Positions 11,115 through 22,625 of a stretch of 64,000 bases of DNA are shown here, piece by piece (the first letter of the stretch is position 1; each line of letters starts with the position of its first letter). The DNA is from Antedon mediterranea (Eukaryota > Echinodermata > Crinoidea > Comatulida > Antedonidae), in the NCBI RefSeq assembly GCF_964355755.1, contig NC_092672.1, positions 19,342,501 to 19,406,500 of the forward strand. Reading direction: 5' to 3'. The translations under genes were made by a program, and so were the position numbers. The notes beneath the pieces are model-generated. The model was not told the DNA's origin. It did no database searches and was given only the letters and a program-made list of their open reading frames with translations.

Positions 11115-12756
11115 GTGACCCGATCTGGCAAAACCCTACTTTTGTCGGAAATATTCATTTTTTATTTTTTTATATATTTGGATTATTTTAATCATAAGCT
11201 TTGTAGTGGTGTTAATTTCATAAAAATTGAGTAAATATTTAAAAAGTTATTACATTTTAAAAACTTACAAATCATTCAATTAGTTTACGAGAAAATCGCG
11301 TTTGAAGTTTGCAATAATGAAATTCTTTTTGATACGCGCTGAAAACTCGCTCCGTAGCAACGCGCTATTTTGGTCTAAGGCACAATGACGTCATACCAGG
11401 AAGTGTGTGCGATATAGCAGCAGCGTGGACACTATGGTCAATTTGACTGATTTCAGACGCCGTTTTAACCTCTTTAGTCACTCGAATTAACTATTTTGCA
11501 CTATTGAAAAGCAGCATTATAACTACCAAGCTAATGTTAACTGGTTTCGGAAGTGTTTACGATATCAACGGCAAAAAACCAAGCAGGCCTAGGCCTAGGC
11601 GCGCCTATTCAGATTTTCGCCGTCATCGCCTGTGTTAAGACCTACTGATGATGGGTGTTCATCAGGCCGTGTATGGCAGCGGTGCATCGACACGGGGGCT
11701 AGCGTTAGTCTAGACAAGTTATGCGCCTTGCAGAGTCAAAGCTAATTGCAAGCTAACATTACACTGTATTGACGATTACATTTGTTTTTTTTTATAACGT
11801 GGAAGATTCGCTGTGATGTTTGGGCTTGAATCCAATGATTTAAAAAAACATTTAATAATGAAAGGAATGGACAATAAATTAAATAAATAATTAAGAGCCG
11901 ATTGGATATATAAAATGTATAAATAAAACTATTGACAATAATATAAAGCTAGGCCCAGTAGTAGTAGGCCTACAACCATAGTAAAATTAGGCCTAGGGCA
12001 TACTAGCCCAAAAAAATATAGAAAATACAATTGAATTTATGACGTGAATTGTTTTTGACTTGTCTATTTTACTATGGAATAAACAAATACACACTACAGC
12101 TATTGCAGAACACTTTACTTTGAATATTAAAATCGTTTTTATTCCAATTTAAGACATGCTGTGTGTAAAATAAAAATAACCTCACAAAAATGTAAACAAC
12201 TTTTTATTTCCGCGCGTAGAGCGTATAACATCTAGCGCGTTGACCAATAACGTTTGTTATTGCGATGATGCGCCATAGCAACACTCGCAGTTCGCTGTTC
12301 CAGAAACTTCGAAGAACCGAATTTTCTGAAATGATGTCATAGTAAATCAAAGTTTTCATTGGTTCCTTCTTTAAACTCCGCCCTAAAACTTCCATATTTG
12401 GAATGTCAAATGGATGAGCTTTATTTTGATGTGTGACCTTTCAACATTGTGCAGCGAACTGGCGATCAAAATGTCGTAAAACTCGGCAACTTTCAACTGA
12501 ATTTACGCAAAATTTTAGCGTAGATCGTGAATAAATTGTTAGGCTTGAGGAAAATATATGTTTTTAAAACTCTCTTTTTTCATAATTTTAGTTAAATTTC
12601 GGGAGTTTAAATCAGGTAGACGTATTCTTAGATAGTGAAATATTTCGAAAATGCAAAAACATGTAATCTGCCAGGGTAGTCGATTTGGACGTATTTTGAC
12701 TGATTACGTGAATTTTGAATTGCCGACAAAGAGAGGGTTTTGACAGATCGGGTCAC
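11115..12756. mobile_element. 1.64-kb DNA element inserted in the minisatellite
   Basis: Inverted ends GTGACCCGATCTGGCAAAAC and, read from the right, GTGACCCGATCTGTCAAAAC. The minisatellite unit reads CCAATTGATT; here AATT is present on both sides, giving a 4-bp target duplication (or TG-start ends with a 2-bp AT; the sequence allows both). No recognisable transposase: the 63-codon minus-strand frame at 12204-12395 has no known motif. Superfamily unassigned. Confidence 0.8.
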
Positions 12757-13835
12757 AATTGATTCCTGTAGGTCTTTCAGTCTTTTAAACATGTAACAGG
12801 TTAAATCTGATATACCAATTGATTCCTGTAGGTCGGTCAGTCTTTTAAACATATAACAGGTTAAATCTGATACCAATTGATTCCTGTAGGTCTGTCAGTC
12901 TGTCAGTCTTTTAAACATATAACAGGTTAAATCTGATATACCAATTGATTCCTGTAGGTCTGTCAGTCTTTTAAACATGTAACAGGTTAGATCTGATATA
13001 CCAATTGATTTCTGTAGGTCTGTTAAATTAGTTTTTTAGACATTTAACAGGTAAAATCTGATATACCAATTGATTCCTGTAGGTCGGTCAGTCTTTTAAA
13101 CATATAACAGGTTAAATCTGATATACCAATTGATTCCTGTAGGTCTGTCAGTCTTTTAAACATATAACAGGTTAAATCTGATATACCAATTGATTCCTGT
13201 AGGTCTGTCAGTCTTTTAAACATATAACACGTTAAATCTGATATACCAATTGATTCCTGTAGGTCTGTCAGTCTTTTAGACATTTAGAAGGTTAGTAGAT
13301 CTGATATACCAATTGATTCCTGTAGGTCTGTCAGTCTTTTAAACATGTAACAGGTTAGATCTGATATACCAATTGATTTCTGTAGGTCTGTCAGTCTTTT
13401 AAACATATAACAGGTTAAATCTGATATACCAATTGATTCCTGTAGGTCTGTCAGTCTTTTAAACATATAACAGGTTAAATCTGATATACCAATTGATTCC
13501 TGTAGGTCTGTCAGTCTTTTAAACATAATAACAGGTTAAATCTGATATACCAATTGATTCCTGTAGGTCTGTCAGTCTTTTAAACATATAACAGGTTAAA
13601 TCTGATATACCAATTGATTCCTGTAGGTCTGTCAGTCTTTTAAACATGTAACAGGTTAGATCTGATATACCAATTGATTTCTGTAGGTCTGTCAGTCTTG
13701 TAAACATTTATCACATTAGATCTTAATATATACCAATTTATTCCTGTTGGTCTGTCAGTTTTTTAAACAGGTAACAGGTTAGATCTAGTATACCAACAGA
13801 CCTACAGAAATCAATTGGTATACTAGATATAATGT
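12757..13835. repeat. 60-bp minisatellite, right part
   Basis: About 17 further copies of the same 60-bp unit. Because 60 is divisible by 3, the minus strand reads open as 20-residue repeats (LTDLQESIGI..), which I do not accept as coding. At the right edge the last unit is inverted: TCTAGTATACCA at 13785 and TGGTATACTAGA at 13817 make a palindrome. Confidence 0.95.
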
Positions 13836-14015
13836 GTTAAATGTTTTATTATTTTTTCTGTCTTAACTTTCAGTCCTGTAGTTACCATACTGAGAATTTT
13901 CCTAAAATGTGTAGTAATTAAATTAAAATACTATTTATTTTTTTTGCCTAAAGTAGCAATTATTTACTAATAAAAACTGTTTCCCTCTAGTACTTTTTAG
14001 GGGTTTTATAGAAAT

Positions 14016-14735
14016 TTAATAACGGAATTCTAAAGGAAATTCCACATTGTATTGTGAATTGTACATCAACAGAAAGAAGTGCATAGACCGTGCAAAAGTT
14101 GTTGTGACATCATAGTTAAAGTCAACAAGCATATTATGTGAATTAACACTAAATATGAAAATAGACTGTAAGGAGTGGTAGGCAGTTGGTGCTACAAATT
14201 GGTTGAATTTTGAGTTGATTGGTAAAGTCAGTATAGTTATCAAGATTTCAAGTTGAGTCTGTAATTTATAAGTTTGCATTGTAGTTCATATTAAAGCAAG
14301 AAATACTACCCTAACTATTATCATATTATTATATTATAAAAATAAAAAAAAAATAAAAAAATATCAGATCAATTTATTTACAAATATGATTTGTAATTTA
14401 CAGTGTACAGTAGTATAGAAGGCTGCAATGAGCAGGTTTGAAAATAAACACTGAAATACTGGATTTGGATCAGAGTGCAAACAATTGTTGGAAGGTGTTA
14501 AGATTATGGGAGGGGTATGTGCTTTCAACCCTAATAAGGAATGTCAGAGCCTAAAATCTGGGCAGTCTCTAGGCAATTTTTGAACGGCAACCGATTCTTT
14601 GTAAAAGATGCCGAGATTTAATTCATTTTCTTAATTTTTCTTTAATTTTTTTTTTCTCTTTTGTTGAGGCAGCCCACTTTTATTGCACGTATTATGATAA
14701 ACAATAATGATGAAAGTTATATCTATCTATCATTG
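14016..14735 (-). repeat. Duplicated block R1, copy 1
   Basis: Matches 16918-17715 over most of its length, with indels. It contains the shared-frame repeat (minus strand, 14016-14279) followed by AAAGATGCCGAGATT and TATTATGATAAACAAT landmarks. Confidence 0.8.
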
Positions 14736-15484
14736 GATATTTATGTGATACAGTAGTACACATCCTGAGGTTATAAGAGTATAGGAAATATTGTGATATT
14801 GTGTTGAAATCTAAATATGATAAACAAGTATACAGAGAAAATTTATATTACAGAGCTAAAACGATATAAAAAACATTCAGTATTATAAATTTAGATTCAA
14901 TATAATAATAATAATAATTATAAGATGTTTTGTTTAATTCTTTGATAAAATGGTATAGTTTTAAATTGATAAAGAAAGACATTTTGAACATAATGCTTTC
15001 AAGATGTACATGAATTATATGATAAAATAACAAACTAATTGCAAAACTAAACCCAAACCGAAGTATGGACATACGCCCTCGTTGCTAGCCAGGTTTATTA
15101 GCTAGCACCAGTTGTGTCTTGGTTCATCCTGGACACGAACTTTGAATCCTCTGAATAAAAACAGTACTTAGTAAAATGTTTGGAATAATAGTGCAATTTC
15201 CGGATAGATTCCATAATTCCCAAAATTTTCCAGCATTAGCCTGAACCATGTACGTGGGCTAATTTAAATTTACCAGTAGATCATTAGGCCTACCAAAACT
15301 AGCCCTTGATCCCCGCAATGGCTCTCTGTATTAAACTACAAAATAATATCTTAAACCAGTCTATTGAAAATGAAAAAACAAATCTGATAAACTTAAAGAC
15401 AGTATATATAGACCTAGGTTTTTTGTAAAAATAAATACTATTACTATATAGACATATTGCGGAAAAAAAATTGATTCTAATAAT
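14736..15484. other. AT-rich, nothing recognised
   Basis: Contains a short run of AATAAT units near 14903. No gene or element found. Confidence 0.5.
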
Positions 15485-16438
15485 TTTAGCGGCCTGTTTT
15501 AAATCCCAACAGCAGTTTTGGTTGCTACTGATAAGCTAGTTTGCTATTGAATTTGAAGGGTTAAGTGTTTCACTGCTATAGCAGCTATTTCTGCTATAGC
15601 TCGAAAAGCAGATGTGATTGCTAATGATATGCTATTGTGCTATTGAAGTCTAAGGGTTAAGTCTGACTGCTATAGCAGCTATTTTTGCTATAGCTGGAAA
15701 AGCAGTTATGGTTGCTATTGATTTGTTATTATGCTATTGAAGTCCGAGGGTTAAGTGTTACTGCTATAGCAGCTATTTTTGCTATAGCTGGAAAAGCAGT
15801 TATGGTTGCTATTGATTTGCTATTAATATTATGCTATTGAATTTGAAGGGTTAAGTGTTTCACTGCTATAGCAGCTATTTCTGCTATAGCTCAAAAAGCA
15901 GATGTGATTGCTAATGATATGCTATTATGCTATTGAAGTCCAAGGGTTAAGTGTTACTGCTATAGCAGCTATTTTTGCTATAGCTGGAAAAGCAGTTATG
16001 GTTGCTATTGATTTGTTATTATGCTATTGAAGTCCGAGGGTTAAGTGTTTACTGCTATTGTGGTTGCTATTGGTTTGCTATTATGCTAATGAAGTCTGAG
16101 GGTTAAGTGTTACTGCTATAGCAGCTATTTTTGCTATAGCTGGAAAAGCAGTTATGGTTGCTATTGATTTGCTATTATGCTATTGAATTTGAAGGGTTAA
16201 GTGTTTCACTGCTGTAGCAGCTATTTTGCTATAGCTGGAAAAGCAGTTGTGGTTGCTATTGATTTGTTAATATGCTATTGAAGTCTGAGGGTTAAGTGTT
16301 ACTGCTATAGCAGCTATTTTTGCTATAGCTGGAAAAGCAGTTATGGTTGCTATTGATTTGTTAATATGCTATTGAAGTCTGAGGGTTAAGTGTTACTGCT
16401 ATAGCAGCTATTTTTAGCGGCCTGTTTTACATCCCAAC
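15485..16438. repeat. Array of about 95-bp palindromic units between direct repeats
   Basis: About ten units of roughly 92-98 bp, each carrying CTGCTATAGCAGCTATTTTT followed by GCTATAGCTGGAAAAGCAG, then GGTTGCTATTGATTTG and GAGGGTTAAGTGTTACTG. Each core can fold on itself because GCTATAGC is its own complement. Nearly identical 26-bp sequences (TTTTAGCGGCCTGTTTTA, then A/C, then ATCCCAAC) bound the array at 15485-15510 and 16413-16438. Confidence 0.9.
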
Positions 16439-16609
16439 ATGCATCGCGTGCGGATTGATATTTCATATTGTGAGGTGATGATCGGTCACATGAAAAGGTA
16501 AACAAATTAAAGAACTGTAACTTTTCAGCTAAAATACCTGGTCTTGCCTGCAAAACTAAGCCCAACTATTAAGCTAGATCAAACGTCTAGAACTTTCGAA
16601 GCGAGCTAC

Positions 16610-16917
16610 TTAGGGAGTGCATTAATTTTCTCTTTTATCATAATTAACCATAAAATGCACATTTAATGTTTTTAAAGTTATATATTATTTTTACAAAACG
16701 GCAACAATTGCAGATCTAGTGTCTTTAACCAATATTAAAACTGAAGTTGTAATTTCTTCAATTAAGTCGTAGATTGTATACCTTCCAAAACTCCTAAGCG
16801 TTGGAATCATTTTTTATTAGGTCGTTTTCTGACTTAGTGTATTTATTATTATCAAGCTAAGTAAGAATGCAGTGGCGAACCTTCCGCATCTCATTCGTAA
16901 CGATTCATACAAAGGAC
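16610..16917. repeat. Duplicated block R2, copy 1
   Basis: Starts GGGAGTGCATTAATT and is repeated in direct orientation at 17780-18092, with about 5-8% differences by eye; both end at ACAAAGGACA. Confidence 0.85.
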
Positions 16918-17715
16918 ATTTAATAACAGAATTCTAAAGAAAATTCCACAGAGTATTGTGAATTGTACAAGTGCATAGACCATGCAAAAGTTGTTGTGAC
17001 ATCATAGCTAAAGTCAATAAGCATATTATGTGAATGAACACTAAATATGAAAATAGACTGTAAGGAGTGGTAGGCAGTTGGTGCTACAAATTGGTTTAAT
17101 TTTGAGTTGATTGGTAAAGTCAGTATAGTTATCAAGATTTCTTGTCCAAGTTGAGTCCATAATTTGTCAGTTTGCACTGTAGTTCATATTAAAGCAAGAA
17201 ATACTACCCTAACTATTATCAGATTAATTTATTTACAAATCTGATTTGTAATTTACAGTGTAGTATGGAAGGCTGCAATGAGTAGGTTTGAAAATAAACA
17301 CTGAAATAATTGATTTGGATCAGAGTGCAAACCATTTTTGTAAATGTAAAAATTACACAATTGTGGGATGGTGTTAAGAGTATGGGAGGGGCATGTGCTT
17401 TCACCCCTAATTAGGAATGTCAGAGCCTAAAATCTGGGCAATCCCTAGGCTTTATTGTTTTTTTATCCAGTCACCATGCATCACAGATTTACAAAGCCAA
17501 TTAAATTGGACAGAAAAGTATGAGTCAAATGTAAAATTGTCATATTAAACATTTTTTTGAACGGCAACAGATTCTATGTAAAAGATGCCGAGATTGAATT
17601 CATTTTCTTAATTTTGTTTTTCTCTTTTGTTGGGGCAGTCCCCCTTTTATTGCACATATTATGATAAACAATATGATAAAAGTTATATCTATCTATCAAT
17701 GGATATTTATGTTAT
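16918..17715 (-). repeat. Duplicated block R1, copy 2
   Basis: Second copy of the block at 14016-14735. Its minus strand holds FNQFVAPT-type shared frame at 16920-17177. An extra segment of roughly 100 bp around 17440-17550 is absent from copy 1. The blocks alternate R1, R2, R1, R2 along 14.0-18.1 kb. Confidence 0.8.
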
Positions 17716-17779
17716 ACATTTTTTACTGCACTTTTAAATTTTGGCCTATAGGCCTATAACACACACAAATTCCTATTAG

Positions 17780-18092
17780 GGAGTGCATTAATTGTCTCTT
17801 TTATCATAATTAACCTTAAAATGCACATTTAATCTTTTTAAAGTTATATATATGCATTATTTTTACAAAACGTCAACAATTGCAGATCTAGTGTCTTTGA
17901 CCAATATTAAAACCGATGTTGTAATTTCATGAATTAAGTCATAGATTGTATACCTTCCAAAACTCCTAAGCGTCAGAATCATTTTTTGTTAGGTCGTTTT
18001 CTGACTTAGTGTATTTATTATTATTATCAAGCAAAGTAAGAATGCAGTGGCACACCCTCCGCATCTCATTCGTAACGATTCTTACAAAGGAC
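17780..18092. repeat. Duplicated block R2, copy 2
   Basis: Second copy of 16610-16917, same orientation. Confidence 0.85.
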
Positions 18093-18589
18093 ACCGCCAT
18101 ACAACCGCCATACAACCACCCCTATTGTTTAGCTGACAGTCAGTAAGCATAAATAAAAGTGTATATACGTCAAAAATGGAACGCCTTGGTTACCTACATA
18201 TCATCATCATAGAGGATATGTTAATAATAATATAGTACACTAACTGTGGTAACTGTGTACTGTAGTATACATTATAGCAACCTATTTTTTTTCAAGGCCA
18301 TCCACCCAACTGTATCAATACCGAGGCTATTTATATATTTAATTTCTTCAACAAATTGATGTAAATAAATATTGAGCTATAATAAGCATTACATTTTGCG
18401 CTTTTTTCGGGGCTTCCCCTAGATGCACGTTCGCAATGAACTAAATACTGAGTGAATGAAATCGGCAACAAAATGTTATATCGCCCTGCAATTAGTCACA
18501 TGTGTTTATTGGAGGGGTAAAGTATGATTGTTTTGCTCATTGGTAGCATGCTACTGTACATATGAGAGTGTCTTTTCCTGCAAATTAGA

Positions 18590-18680
18590 GGTGCCATTTA
18601 TCATGAATTTTATGTGCGAGAGTACCATTTCCAGCCATCTAGGGCGTCATTTAACATTTTAAGTTCGCTTCGCCATAGGT
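18590..18680 (+). repeat. Dispersed repeat, copy 2 of 3
   Basis: Plus-strand match to the minus strand of 603-696 and to 42368-42445. It is followed by CCTGTCGACGGCCCTGGACA; copy 3 has a comparable GGCCCTGGACA. Confidence 0.55.
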
Positions 18681-18699
18681 CCTGTCGACGGCCCTGGAC

Positions 18700-19837
18700 A
18701 AGCACCTTTTTCCACCATGTGCAAACGCTAACTTGCTCGAAGCGCCCTGTTGTGACGGAAATTGGGGAAAATGTCACCCTATAGTAGGCTAGTACCTCAA
18801 CTCATCCCCAACCCCAACCAAGGTAGGGCTGAGTTGGTGTGGACTCTCTACAGTTGCGCCCCCTCCCCCTTTCACAAAATCCTCGATCCGCCCCTGGAAT
18901 GCATTAATTAATTTATTAATAGTAAAAGCCAAAGTTGTTTTTCGAAATGCTTATTGGCTGATTCAGCAGCTGGTTATTTAATGTATACGTTTTAGTTTTA
19001 CTTTGTTGTTTGTAGGTATAGTAATCATTTTGGCATACTGTATATCATTTATTTCAATGGGTACCAACAACACAACTTCATTAACTGTATTAATAGTTCA
19101 TAGTACACAACTGTATTAATAATTCATTATGATCATTTTCTTTGGTTTTGCCTGTAAACATTCAGTTGGTTTGGTTTTGTCTTGTCTCTGATTATTAACT
19201 ACTAATGCCTTGTTTAATAATGGATTTATTCAATACCTAATTACATAGAGTAAGAAAATTACTGTTACCATCTTTTTTTATTTTATAATTGCATTATACT
19301 GTATTTGGTTTTATAGTCAAACCTGTTTCAAGATCATTATTCATCATGCATGCAGATTTACGAAATGTAAAATTGTCTTAATAAAAATGCTAAAGTAATT
19401 TTTGTGTATTTCTTGAAACACATAAAACGGTTATGTTTTTTAAAGAAACCTATGTTGGATCGCATTGTACTTTATTTCCTTGCACCTGTTTTTAACTGTA
19501 CATGAGACAGTATGCGTTTGTAGTTCTAATCAACTATATGATAAAACAAGGACAACCTATGGTGTAAATTTTACAGAATATATTGAATTGCCTTGGTTAT
19601 CAGATAAAAGTGTTGGTCTTTTGTACAACAATTTGCATTCAAGTATTAATATAGAAAAAGCATTATATATTTTAGATTTGTTTGTATTTCAGCATTACCT
19701 ACTTGTAGAGCTAGAATGAATATATTATTAATTGATAGAGGAGGCATTGGTTGAGGAAAGTGTTGATAGATGAGACATTTATTTACTCAACATCATGTTC
19801 AGTACTTTTAGTCCTAGTACTGTATTTATATTGATTA
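18700..19837. other. Upstream region of the ankyrin gene, no exon recognised
   Basis: Around 18845-18895 there is another CCCCCTCCCCCTTT..GATCCGCCCCTGG repeat end. An 84-codon frame at 19465-19719 lacks any recognised motif. No promoter can be identified with confidence. Confidence 0.4.
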
Positions 19838-20342
19838 TTGTCAAAATTAGAGGGAGGGATAGTATATAGGTTGAGTTTAAAGCCACAATCTACAGATGAT
19901 CACAATGATTGCTTCATTCTTTGCCATTGTGATGAGCTGTCAACATTAGAGGAAGGGATAGTATTTAGGTTGAGTTTAAAGCCACAATCTGCAGATGATC
20001 CCAATGATTGCTTCATTCTTTGCCATTGTGATGAGCTGTCAACATTAGAGGAAGGGATAGTATTTAGGTTGAGTTTAAAGCCACAATCTGCAGATGATCC
20101 CAATGATTGCTTCATTCTTTGCCATTGTGATGAGCTGTCAAATTAGAGGAAAGGATAGTATTTAGGTTGAGTTTAAAGCCACAATCTGCTGATGATCCCA
20201 ATGATTGCTTTATTCTTTGCCATTGTGATGAGCTGTCAACATTAGAGGAAGGGATAGTATTTAGCATGGAGTAAAGTTTAAAGCCACAATCTGCTGATGA
20301 TCCTAATGATTGCTTCATTCTTTGCCATTGTGATGAGCTGTC
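19838..20342. repeat. Tandem repeat, 99-bp unit, 5 copies
   Basis: GATGAGCTGTCAACATTAGA starts at 19931, 20030, 20129 and 20227, with another unit start at 20332. The first units are exactly 99 bp and open in one frame as 33 residues (LSTLEEGIVFRLSLKP..). A 2-bp loss in the 20129 unit closes the frame and the last unit gains about 6 bp. It is probably non-coding; the 33-codon period equals the ankyrin exon length, but the residues are not ankyrin-like. Confidence 0.9.
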
Positions 20343-20561
20343 ACACAAGTTTCTTTTTATCATTAAGTATCTACCACTAGTATTCAAATAACTCACAATA
20401 TTATCATCATGTTTTTATGTCTGTGAAAAGAAGCTGTGTATTTATTAATGCAGTTTACTTTAATATAAAATATTTTTATTTGAATTGAAAAATTGTTTTT
20501 TTTTATAACTTAAACAAGCATTATACATTGTTTTTGTATTTTCTTTCAGTTTAGCAATACA

Positions 20562-20612
20562 ATGGGGCTCCAAGGATGGCTGGTTAATCTTTGTGCAAAT
20601 AATGGTCTTAAG
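20562..20612 (+). CDS. Ankyrin-repeat gene, first coding exon
   Basis: A pyrimidine-rich acceptor (TTTTCTTTCAG, ending 20549) is followed by a 12-base leader, then ATG at 20562. The exon encodes 17 residues (MGLQGWLVNLCANNGLK) and ends at AAG|gtaggc, phase 0. It is joined to the next exons by phase and position; the residues alone are not diagnostic. The leader means an upstream non-coding exon is likely. The helical, Leu-rich character fits a cap at the N-terminal side of an ankyrin stack. The true start could lie further upstream, but the leader contains an in-frame stop (TAG at 20553?) only if spliced differently, so ATG at 20562 is the simplest choice. Confidence 0.6.
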
Positions 20613-20910
20613 GTAGGCAAGTTTACAATGTTTTAGGATAATAGCATTTAACCAGCAACAATTATAGCAATGCTATCACATTAACAACTTAATAAATTGT
20701 TCTATTAGCTTATGATATGGAAACAAAAGAGAACTAAAACAAGTAACTAAATAAATTAAATAGTGACAACAAATTACAGTATTACAATGGATCAAAATAA
20801 TCACTGTATAGTGCTTCTATGCTGTTGGCTCGTTTGATGTGATTGTTTTGCTTTAATTATTTGACCAGCATGATATATCAACACATTAAATAATACAACA
20901 TAGAGATGAA

Positions 20911-21124
20911 AAATGCTGGGCAGGGGCAGCTTAAGCAAAATACATTTCTGTAAATCAAACGAGTCAGCTACCCCTCATATAAAATGCTGGGCAGGGGCAG
21001 CTTAAGCAAAATACATTGCTGTAAATCAAATGAGTCGGCTACCCCTCATACAAAATGCTGGGCAGGGGCAGCTTAAACAAAATACATTGCTGTAAATCAA
21101 ATGAGTCAGCTACCCCTCATACAA
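20911..21124. repeat. Tandem repeat, 71-bp unit, 3 copies (intronic)
   Basis: AAATGCTGGGCAGGGGCAGC starts at 20911, 20982 and 21053. Each unit carries partly complementary segments, AGGGGCAGCT and GGCTACCCCT, so it may fold. It lies in the first intron of the ankyrin gene. Confidence 0.95.
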
Positions 21125-21392
21125 AAATAAATATAAAAAATAAATAAATAAAAATTTCATCAAAATTTTTCTATAAAAATATGTCTACAAAATTAATGTA
21201 AATACAAAATTTAAGACAAGCAGAAAAAAACTTATTTATTTGGGCAATCTAATATTATTATAATGATAATATTATAATATAATGGTTGTAATTTAATACA
21301 ACATGGAATGTATGTTGTCTATGTTTACTATAGTATGTATTTTAATGAAAAATGTAACTGAATGCATATTGATCTATATGTTTATTTCATAG

Positions 21393-21467
21393 ATTGCAGA
21401 GGAAAAAACTGCTGAAGAAATTTGCCATTTCATTGTTAGCAACAATGCTGTCAACATCCAGAACCAG
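21393..21467 (+). CDS. Ankyrin-repeat gene, exon 2
   Basis: Acceptor ..TTTCATAG|ATT and donor CAG|gtatac bound 75 bases, 25 codons, phase 0 at both ends. The product IAEEKTAEEICHFIVSNNAV continues NIQNQ; the tail (..NAVNIQNQ) has the form that ends an ankyrin repeat (..GAxVNxxxx), so this exon seems to encode the second helix and tail of a degenerate N-terminal repeat. Together with exon 1 it gives 42 residues before the first full repeat. The call rests on splice sites, phase and fit to exon 3. Confidence 0.7.
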
Positions 21468-21611
21468 GTATACATCAATTTGTTTTCCTTTGCAATGAAT
21501 TTGATAATACAACCTTAAAGTACTTGACACTAATTAAAGTACATCAATACTATTTTTTTTCCAACATAATTGTTTCACTTCTTTCTTCTTCAGTTTTTAG
21601 TGTTAAAGTAT

Positions 21612-21710
21612 ATTGTGTGTTTATATCTTATCTTAGCTGTATGTTAGATGGTTTGTATATTGTGTGTTTATATCTTATCTTAGCTGTATGTTAGATGGTT
21701 TGTCAATATA
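21612..21710. repeat. About 50-bp direct duplication (intronic)
   Basis: TATTGTGTGTTTATATCTTA and the following CTTAGCTGTATGTTAGATGG are present twice in succession, with perfect identity. Confidence 0.9.
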
Positions 21711-22498
21711 ATTTAGTACATTAGTCTTTCAGTACAATTTGCTTAGACAATTTGATTGGCTAATACCGGATTTGAATAATGGCTTGGTAACTCAATCCCC
21801 TGTAATTGTAATTAATTTCAGAATCTGAACAATGATATAATTATTCATCTGTTGGAAAAATAACTAAACAAATTTTAATTACATCATACTAGAGTAGTAG
21901 AAATATATACTTTCATTTATTAAAATTTATCACTGAAAAAAAATACAAGGGACAATTCAGTGAAAAAAAAGTGATGAACAGGTGGCAAGCACATCTATCC
22001 ACGTTTAACCTTTGAACAGATAACAAAACAGAAACACAAACATATTAGGCCCTTAAATAATTTCTTGCCCTACTATAAACATTAAAAAAAACAAACATGT
22101 AGGAGGCCTACTGTACGTACACGTACCAATTTAACTCGGCACCAATTTTATTCAAGTTAAACACAGTGAAATTCTTAATTGGTTTAATGAAAAATATTTC
22201 CAGGAAAAATGTATAAATACATAAATTATGTTGTTACAATGCAAGATAAAAGTACAATTGGGCCCAAAGAGATTGAACTGAATGTGATTTTGTGCGTCCC
22301 GGAAAACCCAGCCGAAGCATGCGATTGGTCAGTCCATTTTTCTGTGATAATATAATATTTATAACCATCATCTCTTAACAATCTCTAGATCTGACGCTCA
22401 GCAGTGACTTTGACATCGGATACTCTGTATATTCGATCGATTTAAACATGGTCAATAGAAGTAAAATGACCAAAAAATCTGCTATAGTTGATAATTAA

Positions 22499-22625
22499 TT
22501 GCACGATTTTGGAAGTGGGGCCTTTGTTTTTCAAGGGGGGTGTTCGCTGGTAAAAGGGGGGGTTCGCACAAAAGGTGATGGAGGGGCGGGGGGGGGGGTG
22601 GTTCGCCCGAACCCTAAAAAAACCC
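22499..22625 (+). other. G-rich tract (possible quadruplex) in intron 2
   Basis: Successive G runs include GGGGGGTG, AAAGGGGGGG and GGGGCGGGGGGGGGG within about 100 bases, in otherwise AT-rich sequence. The 74-codon frame over it is not a gene. It sits inside a block (about 22250-22660) of higher GC than its surroundings that is probably a mobile-element remnant. Confidence 0.5.

Noticed and set aside
12628-13707. Minus-strand frames made of 20-residue repeats
   Set aside because: They are the 60-bp minisatellite translated; the period is divisible by 3, so any open frame stays open. No start context, splice sites or known motif.
10697-13835. CRISPR-like array
   Set aside because: Units are contiguous and whole-unit repeats without unique spacers, in an animal genome.
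19838-20146. 102-codon frame of 33-residue repeats as a protein
   Set aside because: Frame closes by an indel in the next unit, the other strand is open too (19900-20115), and there is no similarity to ankyrin despite the period.
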